A DNA stretch of 64,000 nucleotides, taken from positions 1,393,996,363 to 1,394,060,362 of the forward strand of contig OY856410.1 of NCBI GenBank assembly GCA_963693085.1, given 5' to 3'. A model generated the notes under the pieces. That model made no database searches. It was not told the origin of the DNA and saw only the letters and a program-made list of their open reading frames with translations. Origin of the DNA: Alisma plantago-aquatica. Lineage: Eukaryota > Streptophyta > Magnoliopsida > Alismatales > Alismataceae. A program made the position numbers and the translations under genes. Shown one piece after another: positions 26,333 to 38,614 of the stretch (its first letter is position 1; each line of letters opens with the position of its first letter).

Positions 26333-27017
26333 ATATCATATGATATGTATACAATTTACATGCTTTGTCCTAAAAGAGAGTTTTGGTGGAGGATGTGTAG
26401 CGTGGTTATGGCCAAAATCCAAATATCTACATGTGGTTGGATGGTTTATTTTATGCCTGTTTATCTCGGTTTTTATATCAAGCTTCTACCTTCTTCTTTC
26501 CAATGTAAAAGTATTATTCTTTCCTACATTTGCTCCTCTCTAAAGTAACTCAAGGTTTCTCATTACCATATAATAAATTTAATAGCAATGGGATAGTTTC
26601 TTTTCTTACAACACCAAAGCTGATGACCAACGTTAGGGAAGTCGACCGTTTTATGTGACGAGCTGACCAAATAGAGGACTAAGGAGGGAAGAATGCAGGA
26701 GTGCAATTTAACCACCTGGTGGACCCAACTGACTATTTGGAGGAGCCCAAACATCAGTTGGACAAGAGGCCAGGTGACTCCTTCAGACGATCAACTGGCC
26801 AACTAAGAAACGAGCCGACCGGTTCAGGGTTTGATCCTATCAACCCAAATTGGCAAGCACAGATCTACACCAACAACATGTTTGTGCATGTGATGTTGAC
26901 CTAGGTAGTGGTAATTCCTTGTGGCTCTAAGGAATTACTTTAGTAAGGCCATAACCATCGCTAATGTTTTTGATTGCATGTTTACATTGTGGTATATAGC
27001 ATGTATATGATACAAAC

Positions 27018-27074
<57 letters not shown>

Positions 27075-27655
27075 TGATTGTATAAAGTATATGTATTTTA
27101 AATACAAACTCCCTCAAGTAAAATATTAAGTCTAAGACGCTTTCCATAAGAAACACACATGAAAAGCTTGATCAACCAAGAGTAGGTTACACCCAAGAGT
27201 GTTGTACCGTCCATCTCGTGGAAGTGTGATGATAGATATGTAGGTTCTGCCCAAGCAAGGTGTATATCTATTGTGTTGGCTTTTGAGTCAGGCTCAACTT
27301 GTGTACTAATGGGATTAAGCACCAAAGGCATGAAGATGACTATGGAAAGGAGTTGCACATATCATCTATCCATGAATTGCATAAGATGCAATTGAAAAAT
27401 GTTGTCTACCTTAATAATTGACTATGGACGCTGGCGTTAGCTAGGTAATAGTTGAATTATTTTAGATCTTGGCTCACTAGAAGGTTGTATGTTGAAGTTT
27501 TATGAATTGATATGTGAGGGATATCAATTTGAATAAAAAGTGGGAGTGATAATTAATTAAAGACCTAGTTGAATATTCTCAAATTTTACAAATCAAATCA
27601 AATCAAATAAAAAAACGAGTTTTGAATAATATTGTGAATTATTTTGTAGAATAAA

Positions 27656-28504
27656 ATGACAACACACAACAATACCTTTTCTATGCAATCAGTCCTTGAA
27701 AAGGATAAATTAAATGGGAATAACTTCCATGAGTGGTTCTGAATGTTGAGAATTGTTTTCACACATGAGTGAAAGCTCTATGCCCTAGAGACACCAGGGC
27801 CAGATGAATCTCTTCCCAATGTACCTAAGACTGACATGGATGCTTATAAGAATCATACTAAAGATGTCATTGATGTCAAGTGTCTGATGTTGTGCTCCAT
27901 GACCTATAAGTTGCAAAGACAAAATGAGAACATGGATGTTATTGAGATGGTCACACATCTTAAGAACATGTTCTGAGATCAGGCAAGACAGGAGAGATAC
28001 AATGTCTCCAAAGAACTATTCAAATGTAACATGGTAGAAGGAGATCCAGTAGGTCCTCATGTGCTCAAGCTCATTGGGTATGTAGAGAACCTGTCTAGAG
28101 TGGGATTCCTCTTGGGTCAAGAGTTGGCCACTAATGTGATTCTGCAATCTTTGTCCAAATCCTACAATCAGTTTGTCATGAACTACAACATGAATGACTT
28201 TGACAAGACATTGGTAGAGTTATTAGGCATGTTGAGAATAGATGAGGCACAAATGATGAAATACAAACCCAATTCTGTGATGATGATCAACAAGACAAAG
28301 GGAATGTCTAAGGGAAAAGGAAAAGCTAAGGAGAGTTTTAAAGCTGGAAAAAAGCCCAAGTCTTCAGATCTCAAAGCAAAAGGAGGAGTAAAGAAGGGAG
28401 GAAAATACCACCACTATCATCAAGTTGGACACTGGAAAAGGAATTGTCCTCTCTTTTTGGAGGAACTAAAGAAGAATAAGGAAGAGGAAGATGCCTCCAC
28501 TTAA
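27656..28504 (+). pseudogene. copia gag of element X, inactivated
   Basis: A single frame of ~282 codons from the ATG at 27656 to the stop at 28502. Near the start it reads ...LEKDKLNGNNFHEWF, the usual opening of plant copia gag. It is interrupted by three TGA stops before 28031; the first and third fall where the family has Trp and Arg. The C-terminal zinc knuckle reads YHHYHQVGHWKRNC: spacing, His and last Cys are kept but both leading Cys are Tyr. A Lys-rich stretch precedes the knuckle as is usual. The nucleocapsid would be non-functional even without the stops. The uninterrupted part runs 28031-28504 (157 residues). Confidence 0.88.
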
Positions 28505-28539
28505 GGTATAAATGTTATAAGATAAATGTAAATTAATTC

Positions 28540-31385
28540 TTCATCACTGGTATGTGATACTGGATGTAGATCTAACATATGTTGATGTGTAGGATCTGAA
28601 GAAGTGAAGCCTTTATGAAAGGACAAGGATAGATGGTGATGAGAAAGAGTTCCTGTAATTTTGTTCTGCATAAAGAATTTATGTTAGCCCATTGGGCATG
28701 TAATAGAGTTAGTTGAACTACAATTTCATTATGCCAATAGATAGAAACATTTTACTTTATGAATCTTGTATGGACAAGTATGATTATAAATAAAGAGTTG
28801 TTAATGCTTCTATTTGAAAGATGTGATCTTGTATGGGAATGGCCCAAATGTCTTATGATCTTTATGTGATTGGATCAAAATATGAATACTCATAACGTAA
28901 ATACCAAAGGATTATAACTGATAACTCAAACAATTAACAATCGATAACATTGTCATCTAGAGCACACATATGAGAAATGCATTTCTAGAATTCATATTGA
29001 TGTTTATCTGGAATCTTTTGATTATTGAATCAATAAGAGACATGTAAGTCTTATACATGAGCAACATGACAAACCACCTCTCATTAGGTGTAATGGGAGA
29101 AGAAACATTCTACAAAGACATGTACATAATGATGTACAAAGGCCTTTGGAATAAATGCTATAGATAGTTGTTTGCACTTCATTATATTTACTGATAATAT
29201 GATGACATGTATTTAGTAAAATATAAATCTCTTGAAGTGTTCAAGGAGATTACATGTAAGAAGTACACAACTTACTTCAAGGTATTAAGACACTTTGATA
29301 TGATCAAAAGTTGAAATACTTTGCAAGAATAGTTTCAAGACCTTCTAGAGACAATGTGATAGTGTATCACGACAAACTCTACCTAAACATGACGATGTGT
29401 CAGAATGAAGGAATCACATCCTGACGAGTCATGATATGATTATCATTTAGTCTAATATTCTAACATCCTTTAGAAACCATGCTTTACACTAAAAAAATGT
29501 ACCTCCAAAATGGTTTTAAAGACATCATATGAGATATGATATGGGAATGTCCTGATATGTCTTAAGGATTGAAACCTATATGAAGAAAGTTATTTCTTTG
29601 AAAAGGTTTATCAGCAGATCATAATTTGTTGAACACTACTTATCTCAAACTAATAACAAAAGTGTTTATTACTGGATGAATGAATTCCATTGGAATCAGT
29701 GGGAGTAAAGTACGAATCAAAAAGTTTGAGTTCTACAAAGAACATTTAAACCGTAGGAGGCACAATGAGAACAAAAAGAGTCACAAGTGGTTGTGGAATC
29801 TCAAGTTATTTATGTACAAACAGAACTCATAGTTATGGTAAACATGTCCAAAATTAAAATATTGTGAATCCTATAACTCAAATAAGTTGTGAGTTGGTCA
29901 TAAGATGATGCGCCAACATTCAACTAATAATTATTGAGGGACCAGAGTCTGAGTAATGGATAGAGGCCATTATACCCATAATGGAATCCATAAACACTGA
30001 TAAGGTATGACCTTGGTGATACCACATAGAGGGGTAAAACCCAAAAGGTTCAATATGGTTTTCATAAGGAAGACCAAATGAATAACATAAAGGTAGATTG
30101 GTTGAAAGGTTTTGAACCGGTTCAAAGTGATGAACATGATGAAATCCGATTACCAATGAATGTGCTTGTTATTGCAGCTAGTTGAGACTATGTGATTTGT
30201 CATATGAAGTTTAAAACAACATTCCTTAATAGGAATAAAGAAGAGAATGTGTATATGACATAGATTTAAGGTTTTATAACTCCATTAATGCAAATAAAGT
30301 CTATAAACTACAATGGTCAATCTAGAGATTGAAACAAGCATCTCAGAACTGGAATCTTTGATTTGACAAGATAGTCAAAGAGTTTGACTTGAGTCAAGAT
30401 AAAAGGATGAAATCTATGATTACAAAAGATCTAGTGGGAGCACATATATATAAATATTCCACATATTGATGAGGAGTGATATATCAATACTAAGCATTGA
30501 AACCTGGCATGGAAATAACCTTCAACATGGAGGATTAGGTAAAACATCCTATGTGATAGGAATTGAGATCTATAGAGATAGTTCTAGAAAGTTTCTAAAC
30601 CTAAATACGAGCACATATATTGGCAAAATGTTGAAAGAGTTTCACGTGTAGGATTCAGTATAAGAGAAACTATCCATGAAGATGGTACTAGTTTCTCAAG
30701 AATCCAATGTTACAATTCTTGTGAAGAATGGAAGAGATACCGTATGCATTCACATTCAGATTTATCTGCAATATAGTGTACTCATCCCATCATCTTGTAT
30801 GTATTAGACATGACAAGAAGATATTAGTCATAACTAATGAAGGTCACTAGAATGCCATAAACAACATCCATTAGTACTTGAGAAGCACTAAAGGATTTTT
30901 TACTGCAATATGGTAATAAGGAAGAGTTGGATGTAAAAGGTTACATCATTGCAAGCTTCTGAAATGACAGAGAATGATTTCAATATAAAAGTTTGTATTT
31001 AATCTTAGAGAAGAGTTATTAGTTGGAAAGAGTTTCGAACTAATAGATCATTATTTTGTTTCTATAATAGATGCATGTCCCGATGTTGTGAATGCATGAG
31101 TGAATGTTGTATGGATCTAGAAGTTCATAGAGATGAAGTGATGGGATATTACAACCATTGATGACATAGTAGAAATACTATAACAATAATGGAGATACTT
31201 GTTATGCAAGGAACATCAGTTAACATACAATGGAAGTTCCATCTCATACAACAAAGAGATGTAGAACATGCAATAGACCAACTATAGCAAAATGTTGCTA
31301 GCCCGCTGGATTAGCACTTGAGCAAAAGAAACATGATGGACATGTTTGGATCACTAGGACTAACATTTTTGGGTGATTATCTCTA
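28540..31385 (+). pseudogene. copia pol of element X, heavily mutated
   Basis: Fragments in changing frames with many stops. Protease: CDTGCRSNIC at about 28545-28575 with the active-site DTG intact. Reverse transcriptase: a stretch corresponding to the conserved MDVKTAFLNG block reads MKFKTTFLNRN at about 30200-30235, and a later stretch reads LGKTSYVIGIEIYRD (about 30520-30575), the copia RT end. RNase H tail: a decayed DGHV..WI/MG segment at about 31335-31375 just before the purine tract. Integrase lies between but is too decayed for me to place its catalytic residues. Not a functional polyprotein. Confidence 0.8.
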
Positions 31386-31401
31386 AGTGCAAGTGGGAGT
31401 C

Positions 31402-33423
31402 TATTGGTATGTATGCCTAGAGAGCCAATTATACAATAATTGTGATGGCATATTACATAAATGATTTGATTAATAATAAATGCAAGCTTCTATTTCATTT
31501 CGTTTCACTCAGTTATGAGGTACTGAGGAAACATAATGAATGTCTAAAGAATGACAATTACTTAATGACGTATGTCTTCAAGTACGTGACTTGAATAATG
31601 AGGTCATACAGATGTTAAGAGTATGCACATTCTTATTATGGTCCCTGGTCAGTTGTCACTATGGAAGGTAGATGGACAACAGTAACACTAAAGACTAGAG
31701 TCTGTGTTGGTTGATGACAAAATCTTATTAGTCATGATACTTGTGATATCAAACCAAGCACATAGATACTTGTTAGGGAACAATGTATCAAACAGACCCA
31801 CCTTGAGAGTGACACATGGAAACCATACATGGTGGTCATAGTCATCTCTCATAGTGTTAGGTGGTGATTATGGTTCTTAGACATGAATTCACTACACTCA
31901 TCACATGTTGTTCGTTGTGCTTTGACATCATCCACTTGATTCTGAATAAGGGTTGCCATAAAGGTGATGATTGGGTGCATTGTAACACATGGGGATGCCT
32001 ATGAGTGATGTAGATGGGATTTTCCCCTCCTATTAGAGTGTGATATCCATGACACTTGATAAGCGAGACTTAGAAAAACATGTGCATGCACATGTGAATC
32101 AATATATGATATTGAGGTCACATATATCTCGGAAAGCCTAGTTTGGATCAAATAACATGGATTAAACATTGAGAGGATGACGATTCCATGCCTCAAGTTC
32201 ATTACGGATATTAGAGGCACATGAATTAGACAATCACTGTAACACCTAACATAGATAGTAGGTTGAATTTGTTCTCCAACATTCATAATTATTTGGGTAG
32301 AAATGATGTGTGACTATGTACCACTCTTTGCTTATGATGTCATAAATTAGTTATGGACATTCACTGCCAACATAACATGGAACATATGGGGTCACACACA
32401 TAGGATACACCTAGAAGAGGAGTTTACTCATGAATAATAATTAAATTGATTACTAAAGTGTTTATGTATTCAATTTAAACATCTGTTGAAAATTGACTGA
32501 CTGGACAATTGAACTGACCGGTCCAAGTGTTGAACTGATCGTTTCAGTGTATCAGGTCAATAGAACCAAGTTTGGCAATTCTGGACATTTAACCAACTGG
32601 TTCAAGAAGTGAATTGATCGGCTTAGGTCCATGAATCGGATGTCTTAGGTTGTAAACTGAGCGGTTGGTGGATCAATTCGATTGATTCAAGGATTTGTGT
32701 TGATGTCATGTTGTGCACTAAAGCAGATATTAATTGCCAATACAATTGCAATTGAGAAACATGGTAAACCGATCAATTCACTATGTGAACTAATCAGTTC
32801 ACATGACAACTGATTGGTTCATTGGTGAACTGATTGTTTCTCCTATCATAGGTTGCAAAATTTTTTGAGATTCATGTCCCTTTCACTCCCACACTGTCTG
32901 GGAACCCTGATCCTAACCTTCCTATAAATAGAGGGGTGATGGGGGCTTCCCAAGGACACAACTCACTTGCCTCTGACAATTTGTTGTCCTATATGGTTTT
33001 GGTAACCAATAGAGAGCCTGAGAAAGTCCTACCTGATAAAGGGAGGGATAGTAAGGGAGAATAATTGTGGGACAACAAGTTGGTGACTAGTACACCAACA
33101 GGTTTCCTGTCTGTTCTACTAAAACGAAAGGTCTGTGTGGACTTCCATAGAGGGATGGAGGTTGTTGTCTGCCACTAGGAAGACAACTTCATCATGTTGT
33201 CTGTGGTGAGACCAGGATTTGTTGTAGACGTCGTCCCAATGCAACTAGGAGATCTACACTATTGCATTAAGGAATAGTCACTGCACTTGCTCTAGGACCC
33301 GGTATGAACTCGTTAAACCATCCTTCCCATTATATAGTTGTTGACGCCATCTTTCTATTATGGGGAATATGGATAGATAAATTTTTGTTTCTGCTGCCTT
33401 TTCTGTGCCCAGATTTCCCAACA
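31402..33423 (+). repeat. 3' LTR of X
   Basis: 2022 bp direct repeat of 24095-26120, with its palindrome cluster at 32500-32860. Confidence 0.88.
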
Positions 33424-33641
33424 TGTACTCTTGTCATACATATGATCTCATTGTTTAGGTCCTCAACCTAAAGATATATGTCATCGAGTAACATCATTCT
33501 TTAGATATCTACTATGTTCGTGTCATCATCTCATGCTGAGACAAACATAATAGACATAATTCCCAATATAATTATCAAATTTTTATCTAATGCCACACTC
33601 CAATCATCACATGATTGGCTCTCTGGGCATACATATCAACA
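33424..33641 (-). mobile_element. X-family solo LTR, right part (inverted)
   Basis: Remaining 218 bp of the solo LTR interrupted by X. On the minus strand it begins TGTTGATATGTATGCCC, matching the X LTR start. Confidence 0.8.
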
Positions 33642-33825
33642 ATACATAGTAAGACCAAGCATGCATATGAAAGGTATATAAGTTGACATACATAAGTGAT
33701 TAGATATGTACATGCTTTCTAAGTCAAATTTAATGGTTTAAGGTATTATGCTCAATATCAACGTTAGTTATTTGGTGGATGAATTATGATTGTTCCTTCC
33801 AAGATTAATTTTCCTTTTTGGCATA

Positions 33826-33995
33826 AGCGATGTGTGAGAAATGAGCTCTTTGGAGCATAAGCTTTGTTTGAGCAATGAGATCTTGGGAGAATAAGATCTG
33901 TGTGAGCAATGAGAACTTAGGTGAATAAGATATGTGTGAGCAATGAGTTGTTGGGAGCATAAGCTTTGTGTGAGCAATGAGCTCTTGGAAGCATA
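33826..33995. repeat. ~36 bp tandem repeat in Z interior
   Basis: About five units built on GAGCATAAGCTTTGTGTGAG followed by CAATGAGCTCTTGG. Open frames across it are repeat artefacts. A shorter ~21 bp triplication with CTTAACCGACCTT/CTTAACTGGCCCT lies at about 34205-34262. Confidence 0.8.
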
Positions 33996-34716
33996 TTTAA
34001 AGATGGAAGGACAAAATATTCAGCCAAGACAATAACATCAATAAAATATGAATAATGATGAATATTTATGTCTCTATGAATTTGATGATTATGCTTTCAT
34101 TTGGAGTAGTATGAATCACTAGCATGCTAAGTAATCATATTTAACCATGTTTAAGTATAAGAAATCATGTTATGTTGATATCGTCCTATCAATCATGTTA
34201 TGTGAGCCTTAACCGACCTTGTGAGTCTTAACTGGCCCTATGCGAACCTTAACTGACCTTATAATCACTGTGGGTGTATTCATGAGAGTGACTATATCAA
34301 CTCAAGTAAAAATCTAGTCTAATATGAAATTACATCAAATTAATCAAGTTGTCTTGTAATAGTATTAACCATGAGTAGGTCATATCTTAAGTATGATAAT
34401 GAGACTTTAAGACAATATTAGAGAGTTAGAATACATTGAATATGTCAAACCCTACGGTGGGTGGTACATGAATTTTGGGGACAAAATTTATCTAAAATGG
34501 GTAGAATTGTAACATCCCAAAATTTATCTAAAGTAAAACTAGAGTGTTAACATAAATTTGTCACTAATTAAATTCTAATTTATTGACCCAAATGCAAACA
34601 ACCCAGGTAATTCAAAGATGAATATCAAAATTACTCTTTGTTTACTTTTTCATGATGATAGTTAATTCAAATATAATAATATTCAAATAAGTCACACACA
34701 CACACACATATATAGA

Positions 34717-35107
34717 GTCAGGCTAGAATACACTCGAGTGTACGGATCGCACGAATACACTCAAGTGTGTTTGCATATCAAGACTATTTTTCGCAAAATG
34801 TAAACCATTGATCTTCACCGTCATACTATAACTAGGCTACATACAAATTTTGAGCCCATTTGGATGAGTGTAAGTCACTCATCCAAGGGCAACAAAATCG
34901 ACGCGTGAAACTAATTTAAAATGCATAATTTTTGCGGTCTTCATAACATGATCTATACATATCCAAATGTGCTCAAATTTTGCGTATGAGTTGTTCGTGA
35001 GATGTTTAATAAGATCAATGGATTAGATTTTCAAAAAAATATTGCATCATGAAAAACGACTTGAGTGTATTCCGCTCCGGATACACTCGAGTGTATTCTA
35101 GCCTGAC
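34717..35107 (+). mobile_element. foldback MITE family, copy F
   Basis: 391 bp long form with both ends intact, the cleanest copy for a consensus. Left flank (CA)n then TATATAGA; right flank TCGA then a long (TA)n tract to 35179. The matching place in Z's 5' LTR is a plain (TA)n tract, so the pre-insertion state can be read directly. Confidence 0.9.
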
Positions 35108-35179
<72 letters not shown>

Positions 35180-35182
<3 letters not shown>

Positions 35183-35560
35183 AGCGAGTTCACGCTCCTC
35201 TCTCCTCGATTCTCTCTATTCTCACAATTTTTCTCTACTTTTTTATATTTGTTTAATTTATATTTTCTCTTTCATGATAAAATTAGTTGCCACATCCCTT
35301 CGAACGTGCATTGAGGAGTCAGTAAACAATAAATTTTTTTAATTTTATACAAAGCACTTACGAGGATTATCATTATCCTTTTGGGCAGTTACAAGGATTA
35401 GCATTATCTTTTTGGGAATTTTTTTTTCAAATGTTTAATGTAAGATAAACATGTTCAATGGGGCACAATTACCATTATCCTTTTAGGAAGTTTTATTTTT
35501 TAAATATTTAAAATAAGCATGTTCAATGGGGCACGTGCATATGCACGTGTGTGTTGCTAG
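35180..35560 (+). mobile_element. Helitron-like non-autonomous element (3' end clear)
   Basis: The right end has an 18 bp perfect palindrome CACGTGCATATGCACGTG (35532-35549), seven bases, then CTAG followed by T, which is the expected Helitron 3' terminus of hairpin plus CTRR. The segment is absent from Z's 5' LTR, so it is an insertion. A ~20 bp direct repeat AACATGTTCAATGGGGCAC-like occurs at about 35449 and 35517. The 5' end (expected TC after an A) cannot be fixed within the pyrimidine-rich start, so the left boundary is approximate. Confidence 0.5.
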
Positions 35561-38321
35561 TATATATATGTGTGTGTGTGATGCACCTCATCTCTCCTTA
35601 ATGTAGTCTATTTATCATTAATAGGTATATTAACCCTTATTGACCTAATATCATTCAATGGACTCAATAAAGATAAACATATCCATAAGTGACTGAAAAG
35701 GGAAAGTTACACCAAGTGGAGATCAATCATATGCCATTAAATGTATATAAGTGACGCTAATTATATATTTTATAAATAACTCACCTTTTTATCATCACAT
35801 TGGGAAATTAACTATGTGAAAATTTTCTAGACCTTAATTTACATCTATGGTCGAAATTTGAGTTTAATTGGACCTTGTTTGACCCCTCAACCAAAATTAG
35901 TAAATAAACCATATGATTTGAACCTTAGATAATCAATTTAATGATTATATCCATGAGATATCTTATGGTCAGCTTTTAAATGCCTATCGGTCAACCCCTT
36001 TATCCAATTTGTGTCAGACTCTCTATGTGGAGTCATTCACAAGTGGAATATCATCTTATTCACCCATAGTCCAGGGTTCCCTAGACTCTAAAGTACCCAG
36101 ACCCTCTCCCCCCTCTTTGATCTATCTCACTAGAGAATCCCAAAAGCATATGACATCTCCCTCTCCCCTCATCCTCCCCATTCTATTAATCCATACATGC
36201 CTTAGAATCCTCGGTTGACTACACTGTCCCAAAGTATCCCCTGTTTCACTCTCCAACCGAAAACTAGGATTCTCTAGGCCAAGAAACCTATAAGCAAGGC
36301 TTCTTCTTTGACCCTGAGATACTGAGAAAACTAAACCTATCCTTAGTTCATCACATACTCCACCCTTATTCTAGTTCTCTACTCTACCTTTCTCTCATCT
36401 CCTCCTGTAACCAACGACGACAAGCTAAGCACCCCAAAGGACCACCGATGATTCAGTTGAGATCAAGGGACATTCTCTGAGCTTTTCCACTCACAAATTA
36501 CATCTATTGATTGGTAAATACCCTTTCCCTATTTTTGGTTATGTTGCATTGTTTCTCACATCCACAAAGGATTCTCAGGTTTAGGCAGTTACTTTCACGA
36601 AGTTTTCCCTTCTCTACCCTCAAATATATGCTTCCAATCCACCAACATTGTTTATTTTACCCCATGCTTTGCTTCCTTTAGGCCTTTTGGTTCCTTCTTA
36701 CATAGCCAGCCATGGCGGTGAGTCCCTTTATCTTTCACTAGAGTCTTGTTTCTTCTACCTAAGATCGTTGAGGTCAGAAGAGGGCAAGGAAGGTGATAGT
36801 TTGAGCCTTGGGTTTTGGTTTGTAGCAAAGACCAAGTTTCAAAATCACAAATTGATATGTGGGAAGCTTTGTGATTCTTTTGCTTGTGTCTGAGAGGAAG
36901 ATGAAGGCATGAAAATTTCCAATCTTGCCCTCCCTCTGGTTTGGTTTTTGGTTTTGTGCATGATGGGTATTTTAGAATTTTTGAGTGGTGATGACGTGTG
37001 CCTCATGTGGGCAGACCTAGGATAGGTGGTCACCTCCTACTGGTCCATGATAGAAAATTAGACCAAGTCTCTAGGTTATATTGGATCAGATATTAATAGT
37101 GACATAGTTTATTGAGCTTTTTGATTTGTCAGGTTTTCTAAAAATTGTAGTTATTGCATTCATACTCAGAAAATATGCAAAAAAAGGTCTTTGGAATGGT
37201 TTTTAAAAAATGAATACAATTTTCAAGTTTCTAAAGTATAATTTGATAAAGTCAGACTATGATTTCCTAAATGAAATAAGATTAGGGTTAATTTCTAAGT
37301 AAGAGAAAATTTGAAAATGGTACATTAACTTTAGGAGATATAAGGTTTCATCAACCTCAATAAGAAGTATTAGGAGTGGCTCCAAGATTAGGTAAGCGGG
37401 TCCAAGAACTTTGAGTATTATGTATTGGTTTTAACCGTCTTATATTTTTTATGATGAGCAAGATGAATCCTAATTGCATGAGTTATTCTATAAAATTATT
37501 TATTGATCAATATGTTGTAAGGTTATTTTAAGAATTCATGTCATGTTCATGGGGAATGAATTTAAGTTGATTACTGTAAATTAATGATGAATCATGTAAT
37601 GGGTTGTATTATTATGTTCTTATCATGTTAATGTTGAGCCCTCTGGCCTTATGAGTTCAAATGGAACATAGTGACAGTTATATGCAATCATGAGCTCAAT
37701 TGGAGCATTAATAGCGACACTCATGTGCAAATCATGAGTTCAAGTGGAACATCAGTTGAGCCTACATTCCTAATGAGTATAGTTGGTACATAAGAGTAGA
37801 TGACATTATAATCAACCACTCATATTAAATTATGTAAATCCAAACCAAAGTTCAATTATATTCATGTTTTTCCTTACTACCATGTTATTATCTTGTTATA
37901 ACAATATTCAACATTGCTTACTCTAATGTTGTTTTCATTACATGCATGGTTGGGGGTGTGATGCCCGCATGTAGAAAGAAACATCGAGGATATATCCATA
38001 TGAAGGTCAACATAAGGAATAGCTCAAGGTTTTTCAAGGTTTATCCTGGTGGGTGCCATCTACGTAGAAGATTCAATCGTTTGATTTCATTTTATTTTAT
38101 GTTCTAAATCTTAGAGGTTAGACTGTGTATTCAAGAATTAAACTATACCATATTGCCTTTAAACAATGTCTGAATCAATTTTTATATTATGCATGGTGTT
38201 TGTTTACTTTATTTGTAATGTTTAATATTCTTGTGACATCCCTTTGAGGTAAAGTCTCCCATGTTATGGAAAACATAGGATTTGCTTATGCTGATACATG
38301 TATGCTTAAGGGGGTGTTACA

Positions 38322-38614
38322 AAGATCATTTTATTTCAGACATCAAATCCTAGGATGTTACAATCTCCCTACTTAGACTTTTGACATCCTCATCAAGTCT
38401 CAACTATATGTCCTTATAATGTTTTCCATCTAGTATAGATCCATAATAACTCATAGACACCCAACTCCCAGTCACAGCTCACTACCAACTCAAGGGTGGC
38501 CACATCAACATGGACAATCCTTTCCAACATGCTTGGACTGCATGGCTCAAGACTGGCATGTCACATGCCCATGTGTACCCTACCTACTAGAGGGGTTATA
38601 GCTTTGATACTATT
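38322..38614 (-). other. Y remainder: end of 3' LTR and interior
   Basis: 38327-38362 completes the Y 3' LTR (minus-strand start TGTAACATCCTAGGATTTG) and 38363-38614 is its short non-coding interior, ending at the primer-binding site 38601-38612. Confidence 0.7.

Larger units (their letters stand above)
24095..33423 (+). mobile_element. element X: full-length Ty1/copia retrotransposon, coding region decayed
   Basis: 9.3 kb. LTRs are 24095-26120 and 31402-33423 (about 2.02 kb each), starting TGTTGGTATGTATGCC (TATTGG in the 3' copy) and ending TTTCCCAACA (AAAA in the 5' copy). TGGTATCAACACCA (26122-26135) is the primer site and AAGTGGGAG (31391-31399) the purine tract. Flanks TGTAA (24090-24094) and TGTAC (33424-33428) are a target duplication with one change. 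Gag comes first, then protease, with reverse transcriptase and RNase H at the end of pol, as in copia. Long LTRs and the gag start recall the Angela/Tork group, but lineage is only a guess. Many in-frame stops mean it is not autonomous now. Confidence 0.88.
18882..38321 (+). mobile_element. element Z: LARD-type gypsy derivative with 2.9 kb LTRs
   Basis: 5' LTR 18882-21796 starts TGTAAGATACC and ends GTTACA; 3' LTR 34508-38321 starts TGTAACATCCC and ends GTTACA. They align throughout apart from an ~0.9 kb insertion in the 3' copy. TGGTATCAAATA (21801-21812) follows the 5' LTR as a primer site, and AAATGGGTAGAAT (34495-34507) precedes the 3' LTR as a purine tract. The TGTAACATCCC end and the GGGGACAAAATTTATCTAAA segment just before it resemble the pol tail of Del/Tekay-type gypsy elements. 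Without nested insertions the interior is only ~1.35 kb and non-coding, so this is a LARD. Flanking 5 bp are TAAAT and AAGAT, a decayed target duplication at best. Confidence 0.78.
34508..38321 (+). repeat. 3' LTR of Z
   Basis: 3814 bp; longer than the 5' LTR because of the foldback and Helitron-like insertions at about 34700-35570. Both LTRs resume in register at CATCTCTCCTTAATG. Confidence 0.8.

Noticed and set aside
33768..33977. Minus-strand frame with repeated Ser-Leu-Cys-Ser
   Set aside because: Translation of the 36 bp tandem repeat in Z.
33826..33995. Direct repeats considered as a CRISPR array
   Set aside because: Units are contiguous and degenerate with no unique spacers, and the context is a plant retroelement.
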